Of a stretch of DNA of 40,849 nt, positions 11,801 to 19,578 are shown piece after piece. This DNA is from Candidatus Gallipaludibacter merdavium (lineage in GTDB: Bacteria; Bacteroidota; Bacteroidia; Bacteroidales; Paludibacteraceae), in the NCBI GenBank assembly GCA_017694875.1, contig JADIMG010000091.1:1-40849 (forward strand), written 5' to 3'. Position numbers and translations under genes: made by a program. The notes under the pieces were generated by a model, which saw nothing but the letters and a program-made list of their open reading frames with translations, ran no database searches and was not told where the DNA came from. The first letter of the stretch is position 1. Every line of letters starts with the position of its first letter.

Positions 11801-14635
11801 ATTTCATTTGATTGGCAAAATGTGGGGGATACTGATGATTATGCGAATCTCACAGCATCACTTTATACACCTGGTTGTATACCAAATTTATCAAACAGCT
11901 CATATTGGCAACAAGAAACCGGTGTTAATGCAACATCTGCTTATGATGCCCTCTTCTCCTTAACTATAATAGGTCGAGAGGAGGTTGATGAAGGAACTGG
12001 TCAAGCAACATGGAGACGTGATTCCACAATATTAGACGTAAATAAGGATGGCGTTTATACATTAAATTTCCGATTTAAATGTGGTGCCAATCGTATAGGG
12101 AAAGAACGCACACCCGCAGCCATTGACAATATTGCAATCGAAATGATTCCTTGTACAGCTCCTACAAATGTTACAGTAACAAACATTTTGGACACTGCAT
12201 TTACTTTGACATGGAATCCAAGTTTGCTGGAAGAAATGAATGAATGGCAGGTGAAAATATTTGAGACGGGTGTACGTTATGAAGATCTGAGCACTCAAGA
12301 GGCTTATATCGATACAATTGTGACAACACCTTCTGTAACATTTGATACGTTGCAGGCTAATACAACTTATTATTATGCAATACGCATGATTTGTGGAGAA
12401 GATACATGGACTCCTGTAAATAATGTGACAACACTTTGTGCTCCTATGGCATTACCGATGGTAGAAACTTTTGAAAGTTATACAACAGGGACCAGTGGTA
12501 CCAGACCTGAATGCTGGATATATAGTGATCCATTGACTTATAATGGAATTTATGTTGCATCAGGGAAAAATGGACATGGACTTTATATTGGTACTGATAC
12601 ATATATTATTTTGCCATTATTTGACGAAAACATAAACAACATTGAACTTCGTTTTGATTTTGCCTGTGCTGCTGCAAATAAAATGTTATATGTAGGTCTA
12701 GTTTCTGATCCATTTGACATCAATACCTTTGATGAGATAACCTCTGTTTATTCAGAGAAAGGTAGTACCGGTAATTGGTATGAATGTGAAACTAATTTCT
12801 TTAATTATGACGGAGAAGGGCGTTACATTGCAATTAAAGGAGAATCTAGCTTTTATCTGGATTCTATTCAGGTACGTACAATGCCTGATTGCGCTAGGGT
12901 AATGCAAATAGAGGCAACAGGAATCACTCGTGATGCTGTTACACTTGATTGGTTGACAACTGATGAACAAAGTTGGAACGTGAAGCTAACAACACAAGAG
13001 CTTGATAATATACAACAGACAAATGGTGTCATTATAGATACTTTAGTTTATGAGCATCCCATTACATTGTCTAGCTTAGAAGCATGGACAGAATATTATG
13101 TATATATACAAGCTAATTGTGATGATGGTGAAAGTGACTGGTCGAAACCTTATGTATTCCGTACTGAATGCGGTACATACGAACTTCCTTTTGTAGAGGA
13201 TTTCAGCCGTTACGATGATTTAAATAGTACGTTTGATCGTTGGGAAGTAGAAGATGCAGGATGCTGGACAATGCGTTATGCAGAATTAGATGCTGTCTTT
13301 AGTGGTAGTACTTATCCAAACACATTACCTGTTATCAATGAGAATTATCCTGAGACTCAGAACTCTCGTTGGGCATTACAGGTATGGCAAGGATCAAACA
13401 ACCCAGATTCAGTAAAAGTGACAACAACAGCTTTGAACGGACAAATTTATTATAGTCCGTCTGGATCGTCCACAAGCGGTGGCTATGAATCATGGTCTGA
13501 ACGTAAGGTTGCTGATTGGTTTATTTCACCAGAAATAATTGTTAGCGGTGAGAATGTAAGGCTTGTATTTGATTTGTCAATAGGAAATAAAGAATCCATC
13601 TTACCTTCGGATCGTTTTGCGATGTTGGTTTCGGAAGACGCAGGAGAAACCTGGCTACGTGAAAATGCTACAATTTGGAGTGGTGATGCTTCTGGAGACT
13701 TACAAATGCAAAATATACGTGAGGTTCTTTCTCCTGTATCTTTCGATATGACCAAGTATATAGGAAAGACCATAAAGATAGCATTCTATATTGAACGATT
13801 AAATGGTGCCAGCGGCAGTTCGTTAACAGATCCTGTTATACATATTGACAATGTAGCTTTGCGTTGTTTCAATGAATACGTATTAGAGGATGTTATTTGT
13901 CAGAATAATGATTATAACCGAAATGGTTTCTTCCTCGCATATGATAAAGTGGTCAATGATACTATTCTAACACGCGAAAGTTTAACTGGAGAATGTGACA
14001 GCCTCATAACTCTGTATTTATATGTAACTAAACCACAAATGACTCCTCTGTCAGCAGAAATATGTCAGAATGAAAGTTATACGGAGTACAACTTTAATTT
14101 GCCAATACAGACTGAGACGGGAGTATTTGAGTATCGTCAATATTTGAGAGAAACTGGTGGATGTGACAGTATTGTTGTTTTACAATTGACAGTTCATCCA
14201 ACCTATAAAGATACAGATATTGTTGTTATTCAAGATAATGAATTACCTTTCGTTTATAATGATACAACGTTTGAAATCGGTAGTCAAAGCGGCCTTTACA
14301 GTTTGTTATATGCAACAGAGTTTGGTTGTGATAGTATAATTATTGTTGATTTAACAATAGAAAACAGCAATGATTTATCACACACTTTTGCTGGAACCCT
14401 ATCGTTTAAACCCAACCCAGTAAGCACAAATTCTACAGTATATATAGATTGCAAATTAACAGATCCTACAGCTTATGTAACCAAAATAGAACTTTTCAAT
14501 AGTCTAGGGGCATTGATTTACATGAAGAATAATATACCAACTAACTTTATGTCACCTCAAGAGGCAGGAATCTATATTGTAAGAATTACCACCAACACAA
14601 ATGACTTTGTTATTGGAAAATTGATTGTTGAATAA
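5840..14635 (+). CDS. Giant modular surface protein (2931 aa), alternating jelly-roll-like and Fn3-like modules, T9SS tail
   Basis: This is the largest gene in the window, 16 bp after its neighbour. The frame opens at 5840, but the signal peptide reads best from the ATG at 5867 (MKHRYPKSIRLIVTG, cleavage near SAQ); 5861 is also possible. After it come ten jelly-roll or MAM-like modules, most opening with a P-Y/F/L-x-x-x-F pattern such as LPYFEDF or IPYYDDF. They start near residues 38, 298, 547, 821, 1110, 1391, 1667, 1908, 2203 and 2448. The first nine are each followed by an Fn3-like module starting near 196, 454, 729, 1006, 1288, 1570, 1812, 2104 and 2351. Three GCDS-type repeats (about 2675-2845) precede a textbook T9SS sorting domain (FKPNPVS, VTKIELFNSLG, AGIYIVRITT). 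No catalytic motif is visible. A long adhesin or matrix protein is the natural inference. Confidence 0.85.
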   Translation: MQLTINFMLMKHRYPKSIRLIVTGLFLSLSVCLSAQKSVWTESFEGGILPSGWAEEKMDGSLNWTFEQGTVINNDSAYDGVYRARLIGQGTTRLVLPMTDIKTGITMPYLRFAYKLKMTDSRIDTLRVLYRTETTGEWRYLQNAEYSDQKIDWSYEEIPLSEISTVRNAQIAFEGKTVFGGGILLDFVSIGDQYNCATPPTDLTARQLTPNSATLRWFGNNNDMGRKYYIVIDTIEHTIDLETIEAWKRDTVEATGDEHYEVTGLEPNRDYFFYVKSDCDYNDMSDWSEGCAFHTPCLPQPLPLVELFEDDYSSECWLFYKGEATTPYITSSTSGKPFQGSKYLYFYASSGKGMSYAAMPAPDADLNTLMFSFMGYSGYNGTIEIGVLEDPNDPSTYQTVKIFTTTNDKTYRRYCVDFDDYTGTGKYIAIVNQAGLSANGFCIDSVRLEEKPECPPLFLQEASAVTATSALFTWSSIGDETAWVVRLFSSVQTNPETATPLKEYNIQGNMELQLEELTPNTEYFVYVKPTCGTEWVGDSFTTGTAITIPYTDNFDNYGASTSYNADYLPDGWIVGNLKSTSTSTTYYPLTYGKSAYTANYAYDHTDNPNNPYHAAFYFKGSTTYYQPYAIMPQIIGVDDIKGLMLQFYAYSTVGDLLTIGVMEDPSNMETFVPVRTITLSEEWNLETVYFDAYQGDGCYITFVLHMDAKPSSTPNARIDDLTITVAPNCRMPLDLNAKHISARSLDLMWDGYTETQWKLQIATDEAMTELVKDTLVNRNDSCHIGGLIPMTDYYVRVCANCGTDEVSEWTHAKHFQTYAEINTLPYENRFDDISGTTSSTSSTVEDYLVPQWYVWNISGASSFVYTPHVYGSTTYNAARDHRVGEEEKDYYNCVKMSSSKSYNGSCMVSPEITAVENVEQLQISFWGYTSTAGHTVTVGVADNPADTSTYVSIETFTLPKTEWTYCVAFLDSYVGSGKYIYLLSSNPTSTNLVYVDDIEIKEIPDCPEVTNITIKEGTLTDISASFVWDANNAEEWNMKIFDSELTEEEIDTQTPIVNISGLTNTEKLVEGLEGNRVYYVYIQSVNEAKNCVGSWSVPLVFRTACSTIGESLPFYADFENEGSGVIPSCWTADVFGSSAAFPKTDAHSTSSSATDPIHDGSEYSLYFTSSNTGGAYAWAATPLLNITDIRNLQLTFIGTDDEPSTIQIGICDQPNNLQNFILVKECKVSELKTWNHFTVLFNNVNEAYKGYKYTIFRVLNTGTSGEYSSDTDNYFYLDDVLIQEIPDCVKAFDVALSEIKQTSALVNWSGNDETSWDICVFDTLISSEAVDTYIDDAIFYVVDNTVKPYRLEDLPTGTELYVYVRTKNQTRDCVGDWSIPGKMFTQCSAVDIPYYDDFEDYRTVSSATASGNLQPEEFPKCLTCTGSTTTAPTLYGLGSGNFNFCEPGTTALFMTTSDGKTNYVSFPEMNVDNVNMLEVAFKACKTLSNVKSGIIRIGVMDDPYDPTTFTKVWEDTLKNYLSQSKEWTSFVVKLDSYIGSGKNITISMPGLGTTNHAYFDWIRIDTIQPVHAPLSTTIESVSEDSVSAAWDVIDGEKWRIRIIPYTDNVTVNDTATVDTVVTSPYATFGSLAYDTHYMLYVAGIQANDTSQWGEGIKFRSACPSSVALPYFEDFKAYDVNEYCCWTSLNTNENKDTVAYVNTHSDSDILALNFPKGCRMMLPAFTNITSIESLRITFTALPMTTAYNVTVWAYDGNNNYMNVGIANVESSIYDKRQVDFSFSFEGATQYRYIALGVDNPGYITNVMVEEDNCPRPINVRLTNRMDTAVTITWEAVGASVDSWEIEYGPSNFTIGQGIRVETSTSNRTIHPLNPETEYDIYIRSVDTDNNLYSEWVKAESITTMPSVATVPYFCDFEEIEECEKWQQIKYETTEQSPNDWYFGILPGTESGNVAYISNDGGTTFAFTSDNIGTQDLYRNIYLKTGKYKISFDWQNVGDTDDYANLTASLYTPGCIPNLSNSSYWQQETGVNATSAYDALFSLTIIGREEVDEGTGQATWRRDSTILDVNKDGVYTLNFRFKCGANRIGKERTPAAIDNIAIEMIPCTAPTNVTVTNILDTAFTLTWNPSLLEEMNEWQVKIFETGVRYEDLSTQEAYIDTIVTTPSVTFDTLQANTTYYYAIRMICGEDTWTPVNNVTTLCAPMALPMVETFESYTTGTSGTRPECWIYSDPLTYNGIYVASGKNGHGLYIGTDTYIILPLFDENINNIELRFDFACAAANKMLYVGLVSDPFDINTFDEITSVYSEKGSTGNWYECETNFFNYDGEGRYIAIKGESSFYLDSIQVRTMPDCARVMQIEATGITRDAVTLDWLTTDEQSWNVKLTTQELDNIQQTNGVIIDTLVYEHPITLSSLEAWTEYYVYIQANCDDGESDWSKPYVFRTECGTYELPFVEDFSRYDDLNSTFDRWEVEDAGCWTMRYAELDAVFSGSTYPNTLPVINENYPETQNSRWALQVWQGSNNPDSVKVTTTALNGQIYYSPSGSSTSGGYESWSERKVADWFISPEIIVSGENVRLVFDLSIGNKESILPSDRFAMLVSEDAGETWLRENATIWSGDASGDLQMQNIREVLSPVSFDMTKYIGKTIKIAFYIERLNGASGSSLTDPVIHIDNVALRCFNEYVLEDVICQNNDYNRNGFFLAYDKVVNDTILTRESLTGECDSLITLYLYVTKPQMTPLSAEICQNESYTEYNFNLPIQTETGVFEYRQYLRETGGCDSIVVLQLTVHPTYKDTDIVVIQDNELPFVYNDTTFEIGSQSGLYSLLYATEFGCDSIIIVDLTIENSNDLSHTFAGTLSFKPNPVSTNSTVYIDCKLTDPTAYVTKIELFNSLGALIYMKNNIPTNFMSPQEAGIYIVRITTNTNDFVIGKLIVE

Positions 14636-14644
14636 TTTATATGA

Positions 14645-14676
14645 GGGAGGGTATGTCATTAAGGCATACCCTCTTT
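14645..14676 (+). terminator. Possible terminator or attenuator within the surface-protein locus
   Basis: A 9-bp perfect stem (14647-14655 with 14665-14673), extendable by G-U pairs, is followed by only TTTG. The T-run is short, so termination may be partial. It would separate the giant gene from the downstream paralogue. No clear TAnnTTTG promoter is seen between it and the start at 14769. Confidence 0.55.
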
Positions 14677-14768
14677 GACAATTCTAAAATATAGCAACAA
14701 TAACGCTTTATTAAACATAGACATCTACTTAATTATTAGGAACCAAACACATAAAAACGTATCTATAT

Positions 14769-17700
14769 ATGACAAATATAAAGAAATGGCTATGCTTATG
14801 GATTTTGACATATACATCTATAAGTTTGTTGGGACAACAATCATTACCTTATTTTTGTGGATTTGAAACGGATGATGAATGCCTTGGATGGGAACTCAAC
14901 GCTGGAGCTACAGATAATTTCACAAATCTTTGGTGTATAGGAAGTGCAGCATATCGGTCTGGACTAAAATCCATGTATATATCATATGATAACGGTACTA
15001 CTGCAGGATATACCGCAAACAGAAACATGTTGACCGCTTCACACGAATTTCAGATACCACAAGGGACCTATTTATTGTCTTTTGATTGGCGTTCAATGGG
15101 GACAGCTGACTCAACAGCAATATTATATGTATGTTGGATGCCAGCAACAATAGAGACCTCTTCTATACTATCCTCCTCGCCACCAGATTGGGTTTCTCAA
15201 CGCAAACTCACTTGTTCTGGCGAAACAGTCTTATGGGGCGCATCATCTTGGAAGAATGAACAAGTAACATTACAAACTAATGGGAATCCATACAAACTTG
15301 TTTTTGTATGGTTAAACGCGACTAGTAACCCTGTTAATCCAGGAGCATGCATCGATAATGTTCAGTTAACAACCATAGCATGCCCACCACCAGAAGAATT
15401 ACAAATAGAACACAATGGAACCACAACAACATTTAAATGGCAAGGAAACGCAAATTCTTATTCTCTAAAATATAACATTTATGGTCAAAATACATGGGCA
15501 GAAATTCAAAATATAACAAACACAGAATATAGCGTTCAAAATTTAGAAAATGGAGTTTACAGTTTTTGGGTACAAGGCAATTGCGACAACGATACCAGTA
15601 TATGGAGCGAATCAGAATATTATCTTATATATGACATATCAGCTGTTACTTCATGCATCAATTATATAGATCTTGACAATGCTCAATGTTGGATTGGCTC
15701 TACATCCAATCCCTATACGATAGCGCAGAAAGTAGATCATGGCTTTGCCGCAAAAGAGAGTCGGCATACGATTCATTATTTACCGGATGAGTATGACCCA
15801 CGTACAGACGGCTTACTAAAGACGGTTCCGGAAGGGGCGCTTGCATCTGTGCGTTTAGGTAACTGGGATGTAAACGGAGAAGCAGAAGGTATTGCGTATG
15901 AATATTATGTTGAGCCAGATATGAATGGCGTATTGCTACTTAAATATGCTGTCGTCTTGGAAAAGCCAACACATGATCCTCCTGAGCAGCCACGTTTCAA
16001 ATTGGAGATTCTAAAAGAGGATGGATCGCCTGTTGATGAGATGTGTGCGTCTGCCGACTTTACTGCGGGAGAAAATTTGATTGCAGATGGTTGGCATACG
16101 GTAGGAAGTAATAATGATATAATTTGGAAAGACTGGACTACAATTGGTGTAAATTTATTACCTTATGAAGGTCAAACACTTACTGTGCGCTTAACTACCT
16201 ACGATTGTAGTCCAAAAGCACATTATGGATACGCATATTTTACATTAGATTGCGCTGATGGCGCTATTACAGGCATTAGTTGTGGAGGAAACCCAACAGA
16301 ACGCTTTAAGGCTCCAGACGGTTTTTATTATCGCTGGTACAAAACTGATGATCCAGATGTAACGTTGGGAACATCACAGGAATATCCAACTCCTCCCGGA
16401 TTATTGGCTTTAGGTGATACATCCCTATACAGTGTGGATTGTATCTATCCCGAAGCAGAACAATGCTTTTTTACACTTACTGCATCAGCAAAACGTAGAG
16501 ATCCTGTCGTGTCGGTTTCCTATGAATTGTATCCTAATCAAAATTGCCAAAATGAGGTGCAATTTATTAACAATAGCTATATTTTAATGGAAGGTGAGCC
16601 AACAGATATGAAGTGCGAGGCTATGCTATGGAGTTTTGGAGATCCGAGCAATACGACCTCAACATCATATGCGCCATCTTTTATATATCCGAAAGAAGGT
16701 GGTGATTTTACCGTGTCTGTGACTGCATATATATCAGACAATCAGTGTGATTCTACGATCTCGTTCAACTTGCATTTGCCTCCTGTTGATAACCAGAATG
16801 ATACATTATATGTGTCAACCTGCAAAGATTATTATGAGTTCTTCGGAGAAACATTAACAAGCGAGGGTATTTATTCAAAAAACTTTGTAACGCAAGCCGG
16901 ATGTGACAGTATTGTCATTTTAGATTTACATTTTGTCGATATGATTGAGCAAATTATATATGATACTATATGTGAGGGTGAGAATTATATTTTTGGAGAG
17001 AGAATCTTGGGGGAAACAGGTGAATATATGCATACCTTTATTACAGATGAAGGGTGTGACAGTCTAGTTCAATTAATGCTATATGTACGCCCTAAAGGAA
17101 ATGTACAATGGACTGATATTCCTTCCTATTGCGGAGATATAGAAGGATTACCTATTTCTTATTATGCAGATGGAGTTTTTGAAACATATTACATTTTATA
17201 CTCAGATTCTGCCAAGAAGCAAGGATTCATTGATTTAGAGGCGACTCCATTAGTTCAACCTATTAGTATAGATATACCACAGGGAGTTAGGCCAGGGCAA
17301 TATGCAGCATTGGTTATTTTCGGTGACCCAAAATGTGGAAACGACACTATACCCCTTGAGATTTCAGTTCTTTATCCAGACAGCATTATCGTTCAACGTT
17401 GGGATGACATGCTGAGTGTAACAAACGATCGTTGGAATGGTGGCTATACATTTTCTTCCTATCAATGGTACAAAAACGGTCAACCCATGTCTGGTCAAAC
17501 CGGTTCCTATCTGTATGTGCCTGAAGAGAAGTTAGACACCGAATCAGAATATTCCGTACTTTTAACACGTGCAGATGACAATGTCGCCGTGATGACCTGT
17601 CCATTTGTTCCTCAAACAATATCCGAGGATGAACGTACAAAATTAGTTATCAGTATAGATAATCTTTCGTACAACAGTTTGGAAGTAGAAGTGGCACAAC

Positions 17701-17861
17701 CAGCACAAATCAAGGTTTACAACACATTGGGGTTGAAAATCTATGAATCGTCTACCGAAAATCATGCGGAAGTTCCTCTCCCCACCTCATCAGGTATGTA
17801 TATAATTGAAATAACTGGTGATGACGGACAACGTGAAACCTACCGTACCATCGTCAAATAA
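14769..17861 (+). CDS. Multidomain surface protein with Fn3-like, PKD-like and T9SS sorting-domain-like regions (paralogue B)
   Basis: This 1030-residue protein repeats the plan of the protein at 2719-5823. It has a signal peptide (MTNIKKWLCLWILTYTS, cleavage near LLGQ) and a jelly-roll-like domain opening with LPYFCGFE. An Fn3-like domain begins at CPPPEELQIEHNG. The conserved middle region has SRHTIHYLPDEYD, ASVRLGNWD, WKDWTTIGVNLLPYEGQT and HYGYAYFTLDC. A PKD-like domain (LWSFGDPSN), two GCDS repeats and a sorting-domain-like tail (GMYIIEITGDDGQ) follow. The clear similarity along the full length shows the two are paralogues, although diverged enough that duplication is not recent. The gene probably shares a transcript with the OmpA-like gene 8 bp downstream. 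Function beyond surface display is unknown. Confidence 0.85.
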   Translation: MTNIKKWLCLWILTYTSISLLGQQSLPYFCGFETDDECLGWELNAGATDNFTNLWCIGSAAYRSGLKSMYISYDNGTTAGYTANRNMLTASHEFQIPQGTYLLSFDWRSMGTADSTAILYVCWMPATIETSSILSSSPPDWVSQRKLTCSGETVLWGASSWKNEQVTLQTNGNPYKLVFVWLNATSNPVNPGACIDNVQLTTIACPPPEELQIEHNGTTTTFKWQGNANSYSLKYNIYGQNTWAEIQNITNTEYSVQNLENGVYSFWVQGNCDNDTSIWSESEYYLIYDISAVTSCINYIDLDNAQCWIGSTSNPYTIAQKVDHGFAAKESRHTIHYLPDEYDPRTDGLLKTVPEGALASVRLGNWDVNGEAEGIAYEYYVEPDMNGVLLLKYAVVLEKPTHDPPEQPRFKLEILKEDGSPVDEMCASADFTAGENLIADGWHTVGSNNDIIWKDWTTIGVNLLPYEGQTLTVRLTTYDCSPKAHYGYAYFTLDCADGAITGISCGGNPTERFKAPDGFYYRWYKTDDPDVTLGTSQEYPTPPGLLALGDTSLYSVDCIYPEAEQCFFTLTASAKRRDPVVSVSYELYPNQNCQNEVQFINNSYILMEGEPTDMKCEAMLWSFGDPSNTTSTSYAPSFIYPKEGGDFTVSVTAYISDNQCDSTISFNLHLPPVDNQNDTLYVSTCKDYYEFFGETLTSEGIYSKNFVTQAGCDSIVILDLHFVDMIEQIIYDTICEGENYIFGERILGETGEYMHTFITDEGCDSLVQLMLYVRPKGNVQWTDIPSYCGDIEGLPISYYADGVFETYYILYSDSAKKQGFIDLEATPLVQPISIDIPQGVRPGQYAALVIFGDPKCGNDTIPLEISVLYPDSIIVQRWDDMLSVTNDRWNGGYTFSSYQWYKNGQPMSGQTGSYLYVPEEKLDTESEYSVLLTRADDNVAVMTCPFVPQTISEDERTKLVISIDNLSYNSLEVEVAQPAQIKVYNTLGLKIYESSTENHAEVPLPTSSGMYIIEITGDDGQRETYRTIVK

Positions 17862-17869
17862 ATAATGCC

Positions 17870-19525
17870 ATGGAATATATGAAGAAAATAATAATGCGCC
17901 ATGCATTAAAAATTTTTGTGATGATGGTTGTATTTCAGACCATTCCATCTATTGTATCAGGGCAAACCCATTATGTCGGATTGTCTCCCAAGATAGGCTA
18001 TGCGGCATTGATTGACAGCAAGTTTGATGACATGAACCGCTTTAGTTTGAATACATGTGGAGGTGTGACTGCAGGCATAAGCCTGTTTTATGAACTGCAG
18101 TACAACCGCTTCCTGTTTCAGACTGGTTTTGATTTTGACTTTCTGAATTCCACCACCCGCATAACAGATTTCACGATTAACCGTCCATTAGAATATCCGT
18201 CATATCCGATGCTCTATAATTATGGCTTTATCGATTGGCGTGAAACTCGTAATATTGGAATGGTATATCTTCCGGTAATGTTCGGTGGGCAGTTTGAACG
18301 TATCTTTTTCCTGGCCGGAGCAAAAGTTGGCGTACCACTTTCAGCAAGCTATACCTCAAAAGGGACACTGGAAATAACCGCCACGGATGAACAGTTCATT
18401 GATGAAATACAAAATGCTTATACCCACTACATCGTATCGGAGAAACATAAAGACAATGGATCCCTTGCTCTGAAACTCCCTTCATTAGCGTTGGCTGCTG
18501 AGGTTGGAGTAGATTTGGATGAATGGCTCGCAGCAAAGCCCCCCAGACGTCGTAGAGGCATGCGCCGTCCGAAACGGACTTTCCGTCAACTGTTGCACTA
18601 TCGCGCCAGTCTATTTGTTGATTACGGACTCCTTTCCCTCAATGATTATGAAGGAAATTTAGCCGCTTCCCGACCGATAAATGTATCGAATGCATCATCC
18701 CAAACTGGCCACCTTCCCGTATTTAAAGAAGGAACACCCGACCTGCAAGGAATGAACACTGTATTATCAACTGATGGTGCGGTCAACTCTCTGTTAAATC
18801 CACTAACTGTCGGCGTAAAATTTACTGTTAGCTATGAATTTGAGAAACCAGATCCTCCACGTCGGCCTCGTCCGAAACCCAAGCCCAAACCCAAACCCCA
18901 GCCCAAACAGATTCCACCAGTACCTCCAGTATATATGTGCGGTGTAGTACTTAATGGTGAAACCCGAGCTGCATTGGATAGCGCTTCTGTTGAGATTTAC
19001 GATGTTACGGGAGAAACTGCTCTGTTCCTTGATACGACAAAAACAGACGGTATGTTCCATACCAAGCTGGAGGCTGGCACATATTCCGGCTATATCAGAC
19101 GTCCAGGCTATCTCCCGTACACAGGAGAATTCACTTATGTGGAAGGAGATACGGTATATATTCTTTTGCAGGAAATAAAGAAAGATATCGTAACACTATT
19201 GGATGTCCATTTTGCGACGAACAAGACAGTCGTACTGCCTGAATCAGCTCAGACCTTAGAGGATTTATACGATTTCTTATCTGAAAACCAGACAGTTCGT
19301 ATCAAAATTATTGGCCATACAGACAGTGTCGGGTCTGATGAGTCAAACCAGCGTCTCTCTGAGGGACGGGCAAAATCAGTCCGTAACGAAATGATAAGGA
19401 GGGGTATCGATGCCTCTAGAATCGAATTTGAAGGAAAAGGCGAGATGGCTCCTATAGCAACTAATGAAACAGAAGAGGGACGTGCCCAAAACCGAAGGGT
19501 AGAATTTATCATCCTTTCAGAATGA
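17870..19525 (+). CDS. Outer-membrane barrel protein with carboxypeptidase-regulatory-like and OmpA peptidoglycan-binding domains
   Basis: This 551-residue protein begins with a signal peptide ending near IVSGQ. The ATG codons at 17870, 17879 and 17894 are all possible starts. Residues about 35-320 show alternating strands typical of an outer-membrane beta-barrel, interrupted by a basic segment (PPRRRRGMRRPKR). A Pro/Lys linker (about 333-345) leads to a carboxypeptidase-regulatory-like domain (about 350-425, VVLNGETRAALDSASVEIYD). The OmpA C-terminal domain (about 435-551) keeps the peptidoglycan-binding pair D485 (GHTDSVGS) and R500 (LSEGRA), 15 residues apart as in OmpA. It probably anchors the outer membrane to the cell wall. 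Placed 8 bp after a T9SS-type cargo gene, it may partner the surface proteins. It is not PorE, which is a lipoprotein with TPR and propeller regions. Confidence 0.85.
   Translation: MEYMKKIIMRHALKIFVMMVVFQTIPSIVSGQTHYVGLSPKIGYAALIDSKFDDMNRFSLNTCGGVTAGISLFYELQYNRFLFQTGFDFDFLNSTTRITDFTINRPLEYPSYPMLYNYGFIDWRETRNIGMVYLPVMFGGQFERIFFLAGAKVGVPLSASYTSKGTLEITATDEQFIDEIQNAYTHYIVSEKHKDNGSLALKLPSLALAAEVGVDLDEWLAAKPPRRRRGMRRPKRTFRQLLHYRASLFVDYGLLSLNDYEGNLAASRPINVSNASSQTGHLPVFKEGTPDLQGMNTVLSTDGAVNSLLNPLTVGVKFTVSYEFEKPDPPRRPRPKPKPKPKPQPKQIPPVPPVYMCGVVLNGETRAALDSASVEIYDVTGETALFLDTTKTDGMFHTKLEAGTYSGYIRRPGYLPYTGEFTYVEGDTVYILLQEIKKDIVTLLDVHFATNKTVVLPESAQTLEDLYDFLSENQTVRIKIIGHTDSVGSDESNQRLSEGRAKSVRNEMIRRGIDASRIEFEGKGEMAPIATNETEEGRAQNRRVEFIILSE
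18872..18907 (+). repeat. Hexanucleotide CCCAAA-type tandem encoding a Pro-Lys linker
   Basis: Six imperfect 6-bp units (CCGAAA, CCCAAG, CCCAAA, CCCAAA, CCCCAG, CCCAAA) encode PKPKPKPKPQPK in the OmpA-like protein. Each unit is two codons, so gain or loss of a unit would change linker length without shifting the frame. Confidence 0.8.
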
Positions 19526-19578
19526 TCCAATATTGTTTTGGTTTGAACTTATAGACGAACCAATAATCAGAATAATAA

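Noticed and set aside
14675-14866. 63-codon open frame between the giant and third genes
   Set aside because: It overlaps the start of the third surface protein in another frame and looks random.
17870-19525. PorE as identity of the OmpA-like protein
   Set aside because: There is no lipobox, TPR or beta-propeller region; the front half looks like an outer-membrane barrel.
2719-19525. Horizontal transfer island
   Set aside because: No integrase, transposase, tRNA target or direct repeats flank it. The locus looks somewhat richer in T-ending codons than the flanks, but I did not compute this.
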